A stretch of DNA of 64,000 bases. Origin: Diplonema japonicum. Its lineage: Eukaryota > Euglenozoa > Diplonemea > Diplonemida > Diplonemidae. Below are positions 1 to 11,958 of this stretch, in pieces. The stretch covers positions 434,001 to 498,000 of the forward strand of contig OZ025691.1 of assembly GCA_964019335.1 (NCBI GenBank). Reading direction: 5' to 3'. How positions within the stretch are numbered: the stretch's first letter is position 1; every line of letters begins with the position of its first letter. The notes beneath the pieces are model-generated. The model was not told where the DNA came from, ran no database searches, and saw only the letters and a program-made list of their open reading frames with translations. A program made the translations under genes and the position numbers.

Positions 1-2
1 CA

Positions 3-3000
3 GCAGTGGCCACAGTGACGGGCATAGACGCAGCGATGGTTGAGGTGTCGCTGAGCGCAAACCCTGCCAGTGCAGATGTCATGGTATACACGGACGTGTC
101 GGACCTTAAGCGGGCCAGCGATCAGCTGAAAGAAGCTGTTGCCAACGGCATGCACATCAAAGGTGTCAGCATCACTTCAGTGGAGGTTATCTTCGTGGCC
201 GACTCCGTTCTTGACGAATGCGACACCGCTCCTTGCGGAGCCGACCAGACCTGCAACGACCTGAACCTTCGCTCTCTCAACGACTTTGTTTGCGTCTGCA
301 AGGATGGCTCTACCACTTCCATCGCCACTCCTGCGAACTGCACGGCCCCCCACCTCGCCGTCGTGTTCAGCCTCCCTGTCAACCCGCACGACCTTCTCTC
401 CGGCTTCGAGGCCGCCCTCACAAAAGAGGTTGCCCGCATCACCGGCGTCCCGCAGTCTGCTGTCGTTGACGTCGTCTTGAAAGCAGACCCCAACTCCGCC
501 TCCTTCAGGCTCTATACTCAGTCCTTCAACCTCAAGCCTCTTAAGGACCGCATCGAAGAGGTTGTGGCCAGCGGTTTGTTCATCGCAGGTGTCAAAGTCG
601 ACGCAGCCTCCATCCGGATGGTAGCAGAGAACATCAAAGATGAGTGCGACGCGAAGCCCTGCGACGAAGGGCAGTCCTGCATCGACCCTGATGTCAGAAA
701 CGAAGGCGATTTCGTGTGTTCTTGTACTGACGGGAGCTATCCGAAGGTGGGCGGTCCCACTCCTTCGTGCGAGCTGGGCTTCTCAGGTCTTCAGTCAGTG
801 GCCGAGTCTATGGAGGTGGTGGGCCTCATTGCAGGTCCCACTGCCCTTCTGTCTGCGCAGAACGCTATGCTTCACGCTACGCACTGCAACGCGCCCTTTC
901 TGTCTCCCCCCAAGGCGCTGCACCCGACGGGGATCACTGTTGGTGGCTACCCCATGGCCGGTTGTGCCATTGCGAACACAGCCATTCTTATCGGCACTTC
1001 TATATTACAGCACATCCTTGTGTTGCTCTTGGCCCATTATCTTCCTGACAGGAGCGTGGAATCCCTCCACAAAACCTTGGGTTACCCGTTCCTTCCCCTT
1101 CGCATGTTCCTCATCCTCCTCCCGGGTTCCATCCTGTGTTCCACAGCGCTGATGTCTGACTCTACGTCCTCATGGACCTTGGTTTTGGGTGCAGTGGTGT
1201 TCTCTTTCTGGCTTGTCTGCCTTGCGGGCACTTTGCTGCTTCCCCCCGAGACCCTCACCGCCTCTTTGTACAAGAAGCAAGATGTCAACGCAGCTTACTT
1301 ACCAATCATGTTCTTCATGTTGATGTTTGTGACCACAACCACCGCGTACAGGACGCAGTTCGCCTCTACCTGCGCTGCTCAGCGCATAGTAGTGGGTGTT
1401 ATGTGGCTCGTGTACAGCTTAGTCACATTCTTCAAGAAGCCCTTCAGCCAGAACAAGCTGCAGTACAACAACATCATAACAGGCATCCTGTTCTTGCAGG
1501 CGCTGGGGTGGCTATTCCTAGCTTCCGGACTGTATGAGGGTGACGGGCAGCGCAACCATGGGCTGGTGGATGCTTCTGTTGTGATGCGGTTCCTTGCGGT
1601 GTGCGTGATCCTGCTGTGCCTTGGTATGCTGGTTGTGTACCATGGAAGGAAGATGCTTCAGAAGCGGGCGAAGATACCTATGGCATTGGTGATCTTGACT
1701 GAGGGAATGTGGGTGTGGCTGTGTGTTGGGATTATAGCCCACTGGGCACTTGCTTTCGGTGCCTTGTTGTTCTTGATATTGTACCTGCTGCTGTGCGTGC
1801 GGCAGACGAAGGACCCGGCAATAGATAGCTGTCTTGAAGCTCCGATGATTGCCGAGGACGAGGTTCTTCCAGACATCGATGATGCAGAGGCACCCCTCAG
1901 CTACACACCGCCCAGGCTCGAGGGGGAGACGGAGCAGGAGCTACCCGGCATCATGCCTCTTGCTGCTTTGGAAGGTTTGGGTTCCCACGAGTCTCCCTTA
2001 AAGCGAGAGGACACCTCAATGGTCCTGGAACAGGAACAAGCCGAACAGCACAAACGGTACCAAGAAGAGCTGAGACGGCAACTGGAACTTCAGGAACAAG
2101 AAGCCAAGGCCTCAGAGGCAAGACAGGAACGAGAAGCCAAAGAACATGAACAGGCTAGAATAGAGCAAGAGGCGTACGAGGAGGCTATGCGGCAGCAAAC
2201 CGAGCGTGCCGAAGCAGAAAGACTGAAGCGGGAAGAGGAGCAGCAACAAGAGCAGCAGAGGGCCGAGGAAGAAGAACTGAAGAAACAAAACGAGCTGAGA
2301 AGGAATGCGGAAGAAGCCTTGCAACAGGAGCAATGGAGAGAAGCCGAGGAGCTGCGAAGAAGGGAAGAAGAGGAAGCAAGCACGTTACGGGAAAAAGAAC
2401 AAGAGTACTTTGCACAGCAGCAAGCATTGCGGCGGGAGAGGCTGCTGGAAGAGTTCCAAGTAAAGGAGCAAGAGATGTTCAGTGAAGAGGAAGAGGCAAG
2501 ACACTGGATACTACAAGAGGAGGAGGTCGCTGCCCAACGCCATGGGGAGGAAATCGCTGCCCAACGCCATGAGGCTGCTAACATCGAGCAGCAGAAAATA
2601 TATAACAATGAAGATGAAAGCGAACTGCAGTGCCCTCTGAGCAGTGTGAGTACATATCCTTCACCGGATCTGGAATCCGCAAGAGAGGTGGAACCTTTCG
2701 ACGATCGTGACACAGCGACAGAAGCGCAGAGCCCTACGGCAACTGACGCCACGGACAGCGCTTTCAATAGCACTGGACCGGACGAGGAAGGGGTGCAGGT
2801 ACGTCTTTATCATCAAAACTATATCATCCCCTTCAGGTACACATTGCAAGCTTGGAATGGACAATGGTGACGCACCTTGTTGAGGTCATTTGGGAATACG
2901 CTAAGGTATGGTTTACCGAGCTTTTTGTCAAAGTACGTTAAACCCAATCACAGGAGGGTCTGGAGGGAATGAGCGCAGAGGAACGGTATGCCGTGGAGAA

Positions 3001-3493
3001 GACACGTTCCCTGATGCTTATTGAGCCTGTGAACAAACCGGAGGTCGTGCGATGCGTGAGGGTGCTGTACGAAGGTGGGTTGGAGGTTGCATTGGATGGT
3101 GTTGCAATACCGGAGCAGAGCAAGGTCTTGCTCGAGACGATTAGCAAGAAAAAGAACAAGGTGAAGCACAAGAAGTGTTTTCTAAGTGTGGTTGAGAAGT
3201 CCCTTGTTCTTACCCAGCCCGATGGGACCTCCGTCCTCACGATACCGACTTCATTTATTTTGAGGTGTTCACCTGTGAGCACGCATCACCCCTTTGTCAC
3301 TCGCGCTTTTACCATTATGGTTTCGATTCCTGCAAGCCCTGCCCACCCTGTGAAGCTTGCTACCCACACTGTGGTTTGTGAGTCGAAAGCTTACTTCTCC
3401 TCCTGGCATTCTTGGGTCAACCATGTTATTTCAACGGAAAACGACCGTTCGTCGCCACCTTCGCCTTTTTATAACGGGGGGTCTCCCAGTTGA
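3..3493 (+). CDS. SEA/EGF-like multi-pass membrane protein with coiled coil and PH-like tail (5' partial)
   Basis: The reading frame is open to the left edge, so the N-terminus is missing. Three exons are inferred: up to 2798, 2837-2905 and 2954-3493, joined by two phase-0 introns (GTACG..CAG and GTATG..CAG), giving about 1,130 visible residues. The N-terminal part holds two repeats, each a roughly 90-aa SEA-like segment followed by a Cys-rich EGF-like module (DECD..PC...C..C.C pattern). About nine hydrophobic segments follow between residues 265 and 600, then a strongly charged E/Q/R coiled coil (about residues 670-870). The last exon looks like a PH/PTB-type domain ending in a Trp-containing helix; this is inference. 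Such a layout suggests a surface receptor-like protein with a cytosolic coiled coil. No named family is recognised and the function is unknown. Confidence 0.75.
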
Positions 3494-4324
3494 GTTTTTT
3501 TTCTCTTTTTGTTAGTTGTATTTTTTTTTTTTTTTTTTTTGTGTTTATGCTTAGTTCCCTCCAAGTCCCTGTTCCTGAAACTGATATATACTGTAAGACA
3601 AAAGATTTGACGAAATGGGACAAACAAAAAAAAAAAAACAAAAAAAAAAGAAAAACGTTTGTGGAAATTTTGTTATCGGAAGTTTTTGTCCGCCTTTTCA
3701 GTCAGGGGGCCGTGCAGGATGGAAAACGTATCGTGGCGCGCGTTCCCGATTTGAGGGTGTCAGCCTGCTGCTCAAGACAAAAGGTCGGCTGAATTTTCTT
3801 TTCAAAGGAACCCCCCCCCCCCCCCCCCCGTAGTAAAATAGTAATAGTAATAGTAAAAGATTGCCGAGCGGAAATACGGTTCGTCAGTTTTTTGTTTTAC
3901 AGTAACATTTTTTTTTGTAACTTTTTTTTTTTTCTCCTATGAACTACCCTTTTTTTTTTTGTTTTTGTCCAGAACTTTTTTTTTTTTTTTTTTTTTTTTT
4001 TGTAAGGGTGGTCCTCAGTGGGATTTGCCCTTAAACATCGCCTTTTTTTTTGTTTTACGTAGTACCATTGCGGGTTAATTATCCGATTTTTTTTTCTTAC
4101 CCCCCACCTCTTTTTTCGCAAACTTATGTGTAACGTGTTTTTGCAAAAAAAAAAAAAAAATAATAATAATAATAAAAATAAAAAACACTCCTTTGCATTT
4201 TTTTTTTCTACCAGCCCCTCCACCCACGCCCTCTTTTTTTTCATTTATTTATATTGTTGTGTGTTTTCAACCAGAAAAAAAAGGGGGGGAGGGGAGGAGA
4301 GGGATACAAAAAAAAAAAAAGAAA
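3494..4324 (+). other. Intergenic spacer rich in T, A and C homopolymers
   Basis: No supported gene. The spacer holds T runs of up to about 23, A runs and a C18 run near 3812-3829. It ends in an A-rich stretch directly before the next start codon, as expected of a pyrimidine-rich acceptor region followed by a short A-rich 5' UTR. Confidence 0.7.
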
Positions 4325-5410
4325 ATGTGGAAGGGCATAGCAATATTAGTTTTGGTGCTGCCGATATTCTCGATTCTCTGGGTTGCAGGAATAATGTTGT
4401 ATGATTTTGTGGCGGACATCGAGAATTTTTCAATGGAGGAGAACTATGACACCCTGATGGGTGACGGTGCTACCAGTTTCAAAGACGTCATCAAAGAAGG
4501 CTCAACGGTCCGAAGACGAAACTGGACGAAGAGCGCCTCGCAAAACAGGGAAGGCTATGCAGGAAACAACTGTACAAGCAACACGGACCTCCTCGTGCAA
4601 AAAGAATGGTGGTGCAACCACACCACCAAAATGTGCGACAGCGATAAGAAATCACCGCAATATAAACACGCAAAAAGGTGCAAAAACACACCCATATGTT
4701 GCAATTCAAAGACCATGCTGATCGGTCTTCGTGTAGCCGCTGCACTTCAACAACTAAAAATGCCCTTTATGCTCACAGCAGGCACCCTTCTCGGCGCCAA
4801 GGTCTACAACGGGATTATTCCTTATGATACGGATTTCGACGTTATCGTGGTGACAAAACGAGTTGGGGTTCAGGAGGCGAAGTTTTGGAAAGCATTTCAA
4901 CGTGAAATGGCACCTTACAAAATGCGGGTACGAAGGCGCCCTAAGACAGGGCCTGTCGACTCTTACATTGTGGAATGGACGAGAAAAAACCATAATCACG
5001 TAACGCTGGAAGTTGCGGAGCCTTTCCGTAGGTATCTCGTACCGTCTAAGAACACGCTGGACGAGGATTGGAACAAAATAGGAATGAAGGCACAGCTCCC
5101 TATAGAGAAGTTCTTCCCCGTTGCGTACCTTCCCATGTATGGATGGAATTTCCCTGTACCTGCCGACGCGGTATGGTGGTTGCAATGGCAGTACGGGCCC
5201 CGTGTTCTCACGCATGTTGCGAGAAAAGGATGTACTGAGGCAACTTCTGTGATGCGGAAAATTGTGAAACGGGAGCCTCCCTTCATACCTGCTCCTATTG
5301 CGTTGCCCGAATACTGCCCCGATTGTTGTCTTTCCTCGCTTCTCCACACCATTAACCAAACCACTCCGTTCGGGGACTTGCCGTGGTCCATGGCTGGGGA
5401 AGAGTTGTGA
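4325..5410 (+). CDS. LicD/fukutin-type nucleotidyltransferase-fold membrane protein
   Basis: Single-exon gene, 361 aa from ATG 4325. That ATG is chosen over the upstream open frame because it gives a clean type II signal anchor (hydrophobic residues about 4-27) and follows an A-rich leader. The lumenal part has Asn-linked glycosylation sites and many Cys. The core contains AGTLLGAKVYNGIIPYDTDF, which matches the LicD/fukutin motif GTLLG..R...IP.D.D.D, where the aspartates bind metal. Family members transfer phosphocholine or ribitol-phosphate-like groups onto glycans. A Golgi/ER lumenal glycan-phosphate transferase is the likely role; the substrate cannot be told from sequence. Confidence 0.8.
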   Translation: MWKGIAILVLVLPIFSILWVAGIMLYDFVADIENFSMEENYDTLMGDGATSFKDVIKEGSTVRRRNWTKSASQNREGYAGNNCTSNTDLLVQKEWWCNHTTKMCDSDKKSPQYKHAKRCKNTPICCNSKTMLIGLRVAAALQQLKMPFMLTAGTLLGAKVYNGIIPYDTDFDVIVVTKRVGVQEAKFWKAFQREMAPYKMRVRRRPKTGPVDSYIVEWTRKNHNHVTLEVAEPFRRYLVPSKNTLDEDWNKIGMKAQLPIEKFFPVAYLPMYGWNFPVPADAVWWLQWQYGPRVLTHVARKGCTEATSVMRKIVKREPPFIPAPIALPEYCPDCCLSSLLHTINQTTPFGDLPWSMAGEEL

Positions 5411-7400
5411 AACAAAAAAAAAAAAAAAAGATTTTTTTTTTTGAGAATCCATATATATTTATATATAAGCTGTTACGACGTTTTGTACCCGGAAGAAGGG
5501 GGAAAAAAAAAAATGAAAGGACACCTATCCTTTATCTTCATCGTCTTTTTTGTTTATTTTTTCCCAATTTTTTTTTTCTTGATAACGGAAAACCTGAAAA
5601 AAATGAAAGGAAAGAAAAAAAAGAGGTCCCTCCCCCCCTTTTTTGTTAGAGGGTCAGGCGATCCTGTTGTTTCATTGCAGGTTCCCTTCAGAGGCACGTT
5701 TTTTTTTTTTTTTTTTTTATTTGTACTCTACTCTTTCTGCTATTTTTTTGTTCCTTTTTCCTCTTTCTCCTTCCGAATTCTATGCTGAAAGACCCATCAT
5801 TTTCTTTTTTTATTTTGCTTTCCTCCTCCTTTTGTTGTTTTGCCCCGTTCTCCTGAGTGCACGGTTCTTTCCCCCCCTTTTTATTTTGCTCCAGCGAAAC
5901 AGCAAGAAGTTAAGTACGTCCCAATTGTGACAGTTTTCGAAGCTGTTAGTGCAGGAGGGTCTTTCCAGCATGAGCTCCCACATGGTAGATGGTAGATTCG
6001 CTGTGATATACCTCGAAAGGCCTGAGAGCACTGTGAGTAGACCTCAGATGTCTCTAGGTTTTTGACACCTAGTAATTTTTTTTTTTTTTTTCGATTTGAA
6101 TAAAAGTGGACCCACCCGTGCGAAACTAAGGGTTTTTTTTTTTTTTTTTTTTTTTAGCCAGTTAATTCTAGCGCTTCTTCGTCTGAACGCGAAACAAAAA
6201 GCTTTTCAAAAAATAAAAAAGAAACACACCCCACGGGTCCCCCCCCCCTCCCCCTCCTGTTTTTGTCCTTTGAAAAGAAAAAGACAACAAAGAAAGAAAC
6301 CGAAAGAAAAGGGAGCGACGGCCCCTTTATAAATGTTTTCCCTGTTTCCCCGGGGTGTCCTCAAGTGGGACTTGCCCTTGCACCCCCCTCTTTTTTTTTT
6401 CCTGCTCCTAAAAAGAAAAAGAAAAACCATGAAATGAGGAACAAGAAGAACTCTATTTGTTCACCACTCCAGATCTATGCTATCCTCTAGCTGGCCTTTA
6501 AGCCTTCAAGGAAGAAACATTGTTATTGGTCCATCAGGGAGTTCTAAAAAAAGAAGAGTCGAGTCCACTGTGACCCGAGCTCAGCTTTCTCTGAGGGCAC
6601 GGGAAAAAAAAAGATCGGGGAGAAGAACGGAAGTTCAACATTGATTGAATCTTTAGTTTTGCGTGCATGCATCTAAAAATAGCATTTAAAAAGAATAAAC
6701 TGGGGGGAGGGGGGCTTTTCGTTTTGAATTTCTTTTTCTTTTTAACATATACATATTTTTCAAATGGGGCCTCTTCATTTTGCCACAGAGGGGTTTTCTG
6801 TTGACACTTCTACAGTGAACCCATTTGCAGCAACGCAAAAACAAGAGAGCAGGTCTTCGAGCCAAGGTCTCAAAGTAGGGATGTCTAAGAAAGGACTACA
6901 ATTTAAAAAAAGAATTTTTTTTTTTTTACTTTGTCTTCTGAAGATATTCTTTCGCGGGTAGGAGCACCTTTATAGTTTGATTTTTTTGATTTTGCAAAGA
7001 ACGGGTCATTTGATTTGGTCACAGCAAAAGAAGAAGAAAATAAAAAGAAGAACTAACGGCTGGGGGGGGTTTCTCTGTTTTTTTATTGAAACCGGAGCAC
7101 TATCTGGTGAGCGCTGAGAATGCGAACCTTAAATTGTCTAGTTTCTGCCATGAATGCAGAACTGTTTCTTTTTCTCAAACGAACGCTTTTCTTTTCTTCT
7201 TTTCTCCTTCCCCCCCCCCCCCCCCCGGAAAAAAGGCAACTTCCCTATCACACGGAGAGAGGGGGGGGGAGGATCCCCATTCTACTTTTTTGTTTTTCTT
7301 TGTGTAATCGGCTATGATTGACCATTACTTTTTTTTTTCTGCTTTTTTTTGTTTTTTTTTTTTCCCCCGTTCTGCCCGCCTTCCATCTCAACCAGGGTCC
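5411..7400 (+). other. Long spacer of homopolymer tracts with no confident gene
   Basis: Mostly T and A runs with short C and G runs. One lower-repetition island at about 5890-6075 contains a 31-codon ORF (5970-6065) immediately after TTTCCAG; its product has a short stretch, GRFAVIYLERPES, resembling the start of enoyl-CoA hydratases, but nothing of the rest of that family follows. A 6-bp hairpin (CTAGGT/ACCTAG) lies at 6054-6072. Other ORFs here are low-complexity and not supported. Confidence 0.6.
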
Positions 7401-8645
7401 ATGCGGTCGGATCACTCCGACGATGCAGAGGTGCCCAGCTTCGTGTGTAGCCCTCGCACAATTCTAGGACGAAAGGGCGACGGTCACAACGTGGTGCTAA
7501 GCGAAACAAGCGAAGAAGAAGGAAAACATGGTAAAGGATGGCGGCCACCCGCACCTGAGGAAATAGACCTGTCATTAAGCAGCATACAAAGCATAGAGAA
7601 CTCCAAAGCGCTCAAAAAGAAAGGTTCTAAACACCACAGAAAAACACGTCGAAAGGCCTCCTCGGACACCCATTCAGACCATGACATCTGGGAAGACGAA
7701 CGCACGAGCCTCCTCGAGAGGGTGGCGGAACTCACTTCGGCTAACGAGCTGCTCCACTGCAACAACGCACTGTTAGTACAGAAAGCGGAGGGGCTCTCTC
7801 TAGCTTTAGAGGCTGAAAAACAGCTTTTCGATTCAGCGTCACCTACCCGCCGCCTTCTAGCTTCTGTAGAGGAGAAGCACAACCACATCGCACAGGAGCA
7901 CATTTACCGAGCAACAGAGCTGAAAGAACAACTTGATGATTGCAGGAAGCACCTCATTGAGGAGCGCTCTACTGTGAAGGAGTACCGGGGGCAGATTAGA
8001 ACACTGACCGCTGCTTTGGTATGAAAAACCAAAAAAAGAAAGGGAAATGTTTTTTTTTTTCAACTTGCAGAATGAGGCCAACTGGGCCAGCGAGAACGGG
8101 AAGATGGCACACTGCAGCGATGCCTCGCACCATAAGCTCGAGGAACGAGTTGCCGACCTCACTGCGACATGTGAGGAGAGAGACGCCATGATACGGAGCT
8201 TGGTATGTTGTTCGATTTACATCTTACAACAAAGCAGCTTTCTGAGCTCGACAGAACTACGCCTCGTGAGCACCATGAGGAGGTGAGCATCGGTCTGGTG
8301 ACGCCCATCAAGTTTGTCAGCTCGCCCCAGGAGGCAGAGCGTGCAGGGTTGCGAGCGGCAAGCGACGCGCTTGACATAGCAAATAAAACAATTGAGAAGC
8401 GGCTACGTGACGGCAGGTCCCCTCCGCATACACCCAACCAACACATCAACAACATCAGCCTTGAGAGCTCGTCAGTGCCGCTCAGTATTCTAAGCCGCGC
8501 TGCCCCCGTAGCTACACCCTCCAGAACACCCCCCACACCTAACATCATCACAAGCCCCTCCAGAATGAAGGGCAAACCACAGACACGGTCACCTAACGGG
8601 CTCGAACATCGACGTAACCTTCACCCCCACCCTTATAGTGAGTAG
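7401..8645 (+). CDS. Coiled-coil protein of unknown function
   Basis: Three exons, 7401-8018, 8071-8202 and 8238-8645, joined by two phase-0 GTATG introns of 52 and 35 nt; about 385 aa. The ATG at 7401 lies just after a T-rich tract and CCAG, a good trans-splice acceptor. The protein has an acidic, Ser-rich N-terminus, a basic patch (KKKGSKHHRKTRRK) and then heptad-rich coiled coil from about residue 95 across the first two introns. The C-terminal exon is Pro/Ser/Thr-rich and probably disordered. No catalytic motif is seen. A structural or scaffold role is a guess only. Confidence 0.7.
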
Positions 8646-8696
8646 TTGTTGGCAAAACATGTCCCGCTTTCACAGCCAGCAGGTGAACGAAAGAAA

Positions 8697-9919
8697 ATGG
8701 CAAGCTTCCTCTCGAAAGGGGGGCGGTCGAAGGCACAGGTCATGGAAGAGGTGCTGCTCGGAATCTACGGGAGATCGAAGACCCTAGAGCCTCTTGGACA
8801 GGCCATCAGCGACAGAGGACGGCTGCTGCATGCCGATGCGGTGGGTGTGATCAACTTCCTGTCGCTGTACCACTACTACGACAAGCCATCTGGGTTTGTG
8901 AACAAGGCGAAGGACATTGTGGACAACGTGCACGATGTGCTGGGGAGGCATAGGGTGCAGAAGAAGGATGAAGTCCCTGAGCGGTTGGGCGAGGCAACGG
9001 AACAGGAGCCCTTGCTGGGAGGGCTGCGAACAGGAAAGGTAATGGGGGAGGCTCGGCCAGCTGGTGACGGGCAGCAATGGTACCCCACTGTGTTGTGGGC
9101 GTTCAGTTTGAACAGGTTGGCAGTCGCTCTCGACGACCCCAGCTACAACATCCTGGCAGCGCAGCTCATGATCGTGTCTGGGATAAGGTTCCTTCAGAAG
9201 ACGATAGCACCCGACGACGAGCTCGTCGAGGCACCGTCCATCTACACCCTTGCTCCCCGCATGAGCATCGACCTCACGCAGGCACTCCCTGGGAAACACC
9301 GTGCTACAGACACCTTGATCGGTGCCTTTGTGTCGGGTGTTATCTTAAACGGCATGGGGCCTACCGCCGACGTGCAGATAAGAAAGAGTCTCGAAGGGAT
9401 CGAGAGGCGGCTCACAACGATGTGGCTCGGCACGTCTGAGGAGGACATCGACATCCTGCGACAGGACCCGATGCAAGTGGGCGACCTGCTGATGGCGGCT
9501 GCTTGGGGTGAGAGAAAGAAATGGAGTGCTGATGTTACAAGCTTGTCGGCAGACGCCGTTAAGTGCCTTGTTCAAGACCTCCCTGGCAGGCCCCTTGCCC
9601 AGAGGCACCCACCTGGCGAGCTGTGGATGCTCGCAGGCCTCAACAACATCGAGCCGTCTGCACTCCCGAAGGAGACCATTGATGGAGCACAGGAGCTGCT
9701 GAATTACATAGGCCCGCGGATGTCTATGTGGGGCCCCATTGGTTCGGTATGTCACGCCTCTAGAGCTTCACACACCACGCACAGCTGTATTACATCCCTG
9801 CCGCGTTTGGCGGCTGCTACCAGCCACGTTGGATCGTGTCCTGCAAGGGATATGCCTATCAGCAGCGCAATGACCCGTCGAACTACCGGGGTGACATCAA
9901 CAAGATAGGGGAGATCTGA
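8697..9919 (+). CDS. Conserved hypothetical, probably alpha-helical (alpha/alpha-toroid-like)
   Basis: Two exons, 8697-9746 and 9785-9919, with a phase-0 intron (GTATG..CACAG, 38 nt); 394 aa. The ATG lies 51 bp after the previous stop and follows CAGCAG. The segment with WYPTVLWAFSLNRLA and YNILAAQLMIVSGIRF looks like the paired helices of six-hairpin glycosidase-like proteins, and DAVGVINFLSLYHYYDKP precedes it. The spliced second exon ends the protein with Trp/Tyr/Gly-rich sequence (AAFGGCYQPRW). No catalytic acid could be assigned. Without splicing the tail becomes low-quality sequence, which supports the intron. Function unknown. Confidence 0.7.
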
Positions 9920-10038
9920 GAGGGTTTTTCTTTTTTTGAGCAGGGGTTTCTTTTTATTGCGGTGGTGCCTACTGCTGATGGCAACCATGGAAGTGACCTT
10001 TTTGTCGTCATCCCGTTCACCACATCATAAGGTTCATC

Positions 10039-11693
10039 ATGTCGAAGATCGATGCTGCGGAGGTAAAGGGGTGGGCGACGCTGACGCGTGAAGAAGGCAG
10101 AAAGCTGTACAGCGCGGACGATGAGGATATCAGCGATGACGATGACTACGATGACGACTACGGCGAGGTGATGGGGGATGTGCAGCCCGGCGGTGGTGGG
10201 GGTGGGTCCGGACCGAACAAGCAGCCGCAGACACAGAGCACCATGCAACCCACGACACACAACAAAGTGTGGAGCAAGATCAACACAGACTCCTCGCACA
10301 GTGCCTCCAAGTCCGTAGCCGCAGCGGAAAGCATCCACACATCCGGGAACATTGGGCACAGCAGAGACAAATCAGAGCGTGCCACCACCGAGCAGGTGAT
10401 GGACCCACGTACCCGTATTATCCTCTTCAAGCTGGTGAACGCAGGTTGGCTGGACTCGATCAACGGGTGTGTCTCAACAGGTAAGGAAGCGAACGTGTAC
10501 CACGCAAGTGGCAAGGAGGGTCTTGACTACGCCATCAAGGTGTACAAAACCAGCATTCTGGTGTTCAAGGACAGAGACAAGTACGTGAGCGGAGAGTACC
10601 GGTTCCGAAAGGGATACTGCAAGTCCAACCCCAGGAAGATGGTCCGCACTTGGGCAGAGAAGGAGTGTCGTAACCTGAAGAGGCTGTACCAGGCAGGCAT
10701 TCCGTGCCCCTCTGTCGAGATCCTCCGTCAGCACGTGTTGGTGATGTCGTTCATCGGGAAGAACGGGTGGCCCGCACCGAGGTTGAAGGACGCGAACATT
10801 TCGGCGGAGACGGCGAGGTCGCTTTACGTGGACCTCATCAAGATGATGCGCACTATGTTCCACACGTGTCACCTGGTGCACGCTGACTTGTCGGAGTTCA
10901 ACATTCTGTATATGAACCATAAGTTGTACATCATTGATGTCTCGCAGTCGGTGGAGCACGACCACCCGCACGCGTTGGACTTCCTCCGAAAAGACGTGAT
11001 GAACGTGACAGACTGGTTCAGGAACAAGGGGCTGCTGGTCATGAGGGTATGCTTTCAAACGAAAGAAAGAAGAAGAAAAAAAAACCAAAAAAAAAACAAG
11101 GTACCGGAGCTGTTTACGTTCGTGATTGACTCGAGTATAGGGGACAACGTGGATGAGTACTTGGACATGGCTATGGAACGCATTCAGGCAAGGACGACAG
11201 AGCAAACTGCGCAGGAGAAGGTATGCACATCAACAACACCCAACACATGAATGACACCCCACAGATCGACGAAGAGGTGTTCAAGAACCTCCACCTCCCC
11301 CGTTCCTTCTCCGAGATCGGTAACATTGAAGCATGGCAGAAACGTATTGAAAGGGGAGATGCTGATCGAGGTGTCATCGATGCATTTATGACTAGAAGCG
11401 TGCGACCCGAATTCAAAAACGAAGCACAGGGGGAAGACAAAGAAAAAGATGAAGGGGAGGAAGAAGAAGAAGAAGAAGAGGACGAAGACGAGGATGAGGA
11501 AGACGAGGAAGATGACCAGACGCAGTCCAAGACCGCAATCTACGACAGAAAATCCACCGAAACTACAGAAGAAAAGCGGGAACGGAAGAAGGCCGTGAAG
11601 CAAATGCAGTCGGAGAAGCGAAAGATCAAGAAAGAGAAGCTCCCGAAACACCTTAAAAAGAGAAAGGAAAAGCAAAACAAGGGGAAGAAATAG
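10039..11693 (+). CDS. RIOK1: RIO1-type atypical serine protein kinase
   Basis: Three exons, 10039-11046, 11101-11220 and 11265-11693, give 518 aa, the usual RIO1 length. RIO1 acts in late cytoplasmic maturation of the 40S ribosomal subunit. Visible features are an acidic N-terminus; the RIO nucleotide loop [11 protein letters not shown] (about residue 146); the RIO1 insert [12 protein letters not shown]; the catalytic HADLSEFN (about 280-287); the metal-binding [13 protein letters not shown] (about 298); and a highly acidic then Lys-rich C-terminus. The first intron (54 nt) is stop-free, purine-rich and ends in AAG; it is called because removing it restores the conserved VMR-V-P-ELF junction of RIO1. 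Alternative: an 18-residue basic insertion retained in the protein. Confidence 0.93.
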
Positions 11694-11958
11694 GTTCTCC
11701 TTTTTTTTTTCTTCTTCTTTTTTTTTTTTTACTTTTCACTTTTTTTTTCTCTTTTTTCGTTCCCCTCTTTTTTCTTCATCACGCCCCCCCCCCCCCCCCC
11801 CCACTCACACACATTTTTTCTTTTCTTTGCTGTGTTTCGTTTCTAGACAGTATCACCCTGCTGCCTCATTTACCTAACTGACCCTTGGCTAGTATGCAGT
11901 ATCATATTAATATTAAGTCTTGATATTCGCTAACCCAGCACCATTACAGGCACCGGCA
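11694..11958 (+). other. T- and C-tract spacer with probable trans-splice acceptor
   Basis: Contains T runs and a C run of about 18 (around 11785-11802). It ends with CCATTACAG, ten bases before the next start codon, which is the likely spliced-leader addition site. Confidence 0.55.

Noticed and set aside
2090-2773. 227-aa minus-strand ORF rich in Ser/Leu/Cys
   Set aside because: It lies opposite the E/Q/R coiled coil of the first gene, which explains its composition.
4754-5452. 232-aa minus-strand ORF
   Set aside because: It is antisense to the LicD-type gene, whose conserved motifs are on +; no domain on minus.
6764-6961. 65-aa + strand ORF in the long spacer
   Set aside because: It ends in a Phe/Leu run from a T tract, shows no domain, and lacks an AG acceptor close to its start.
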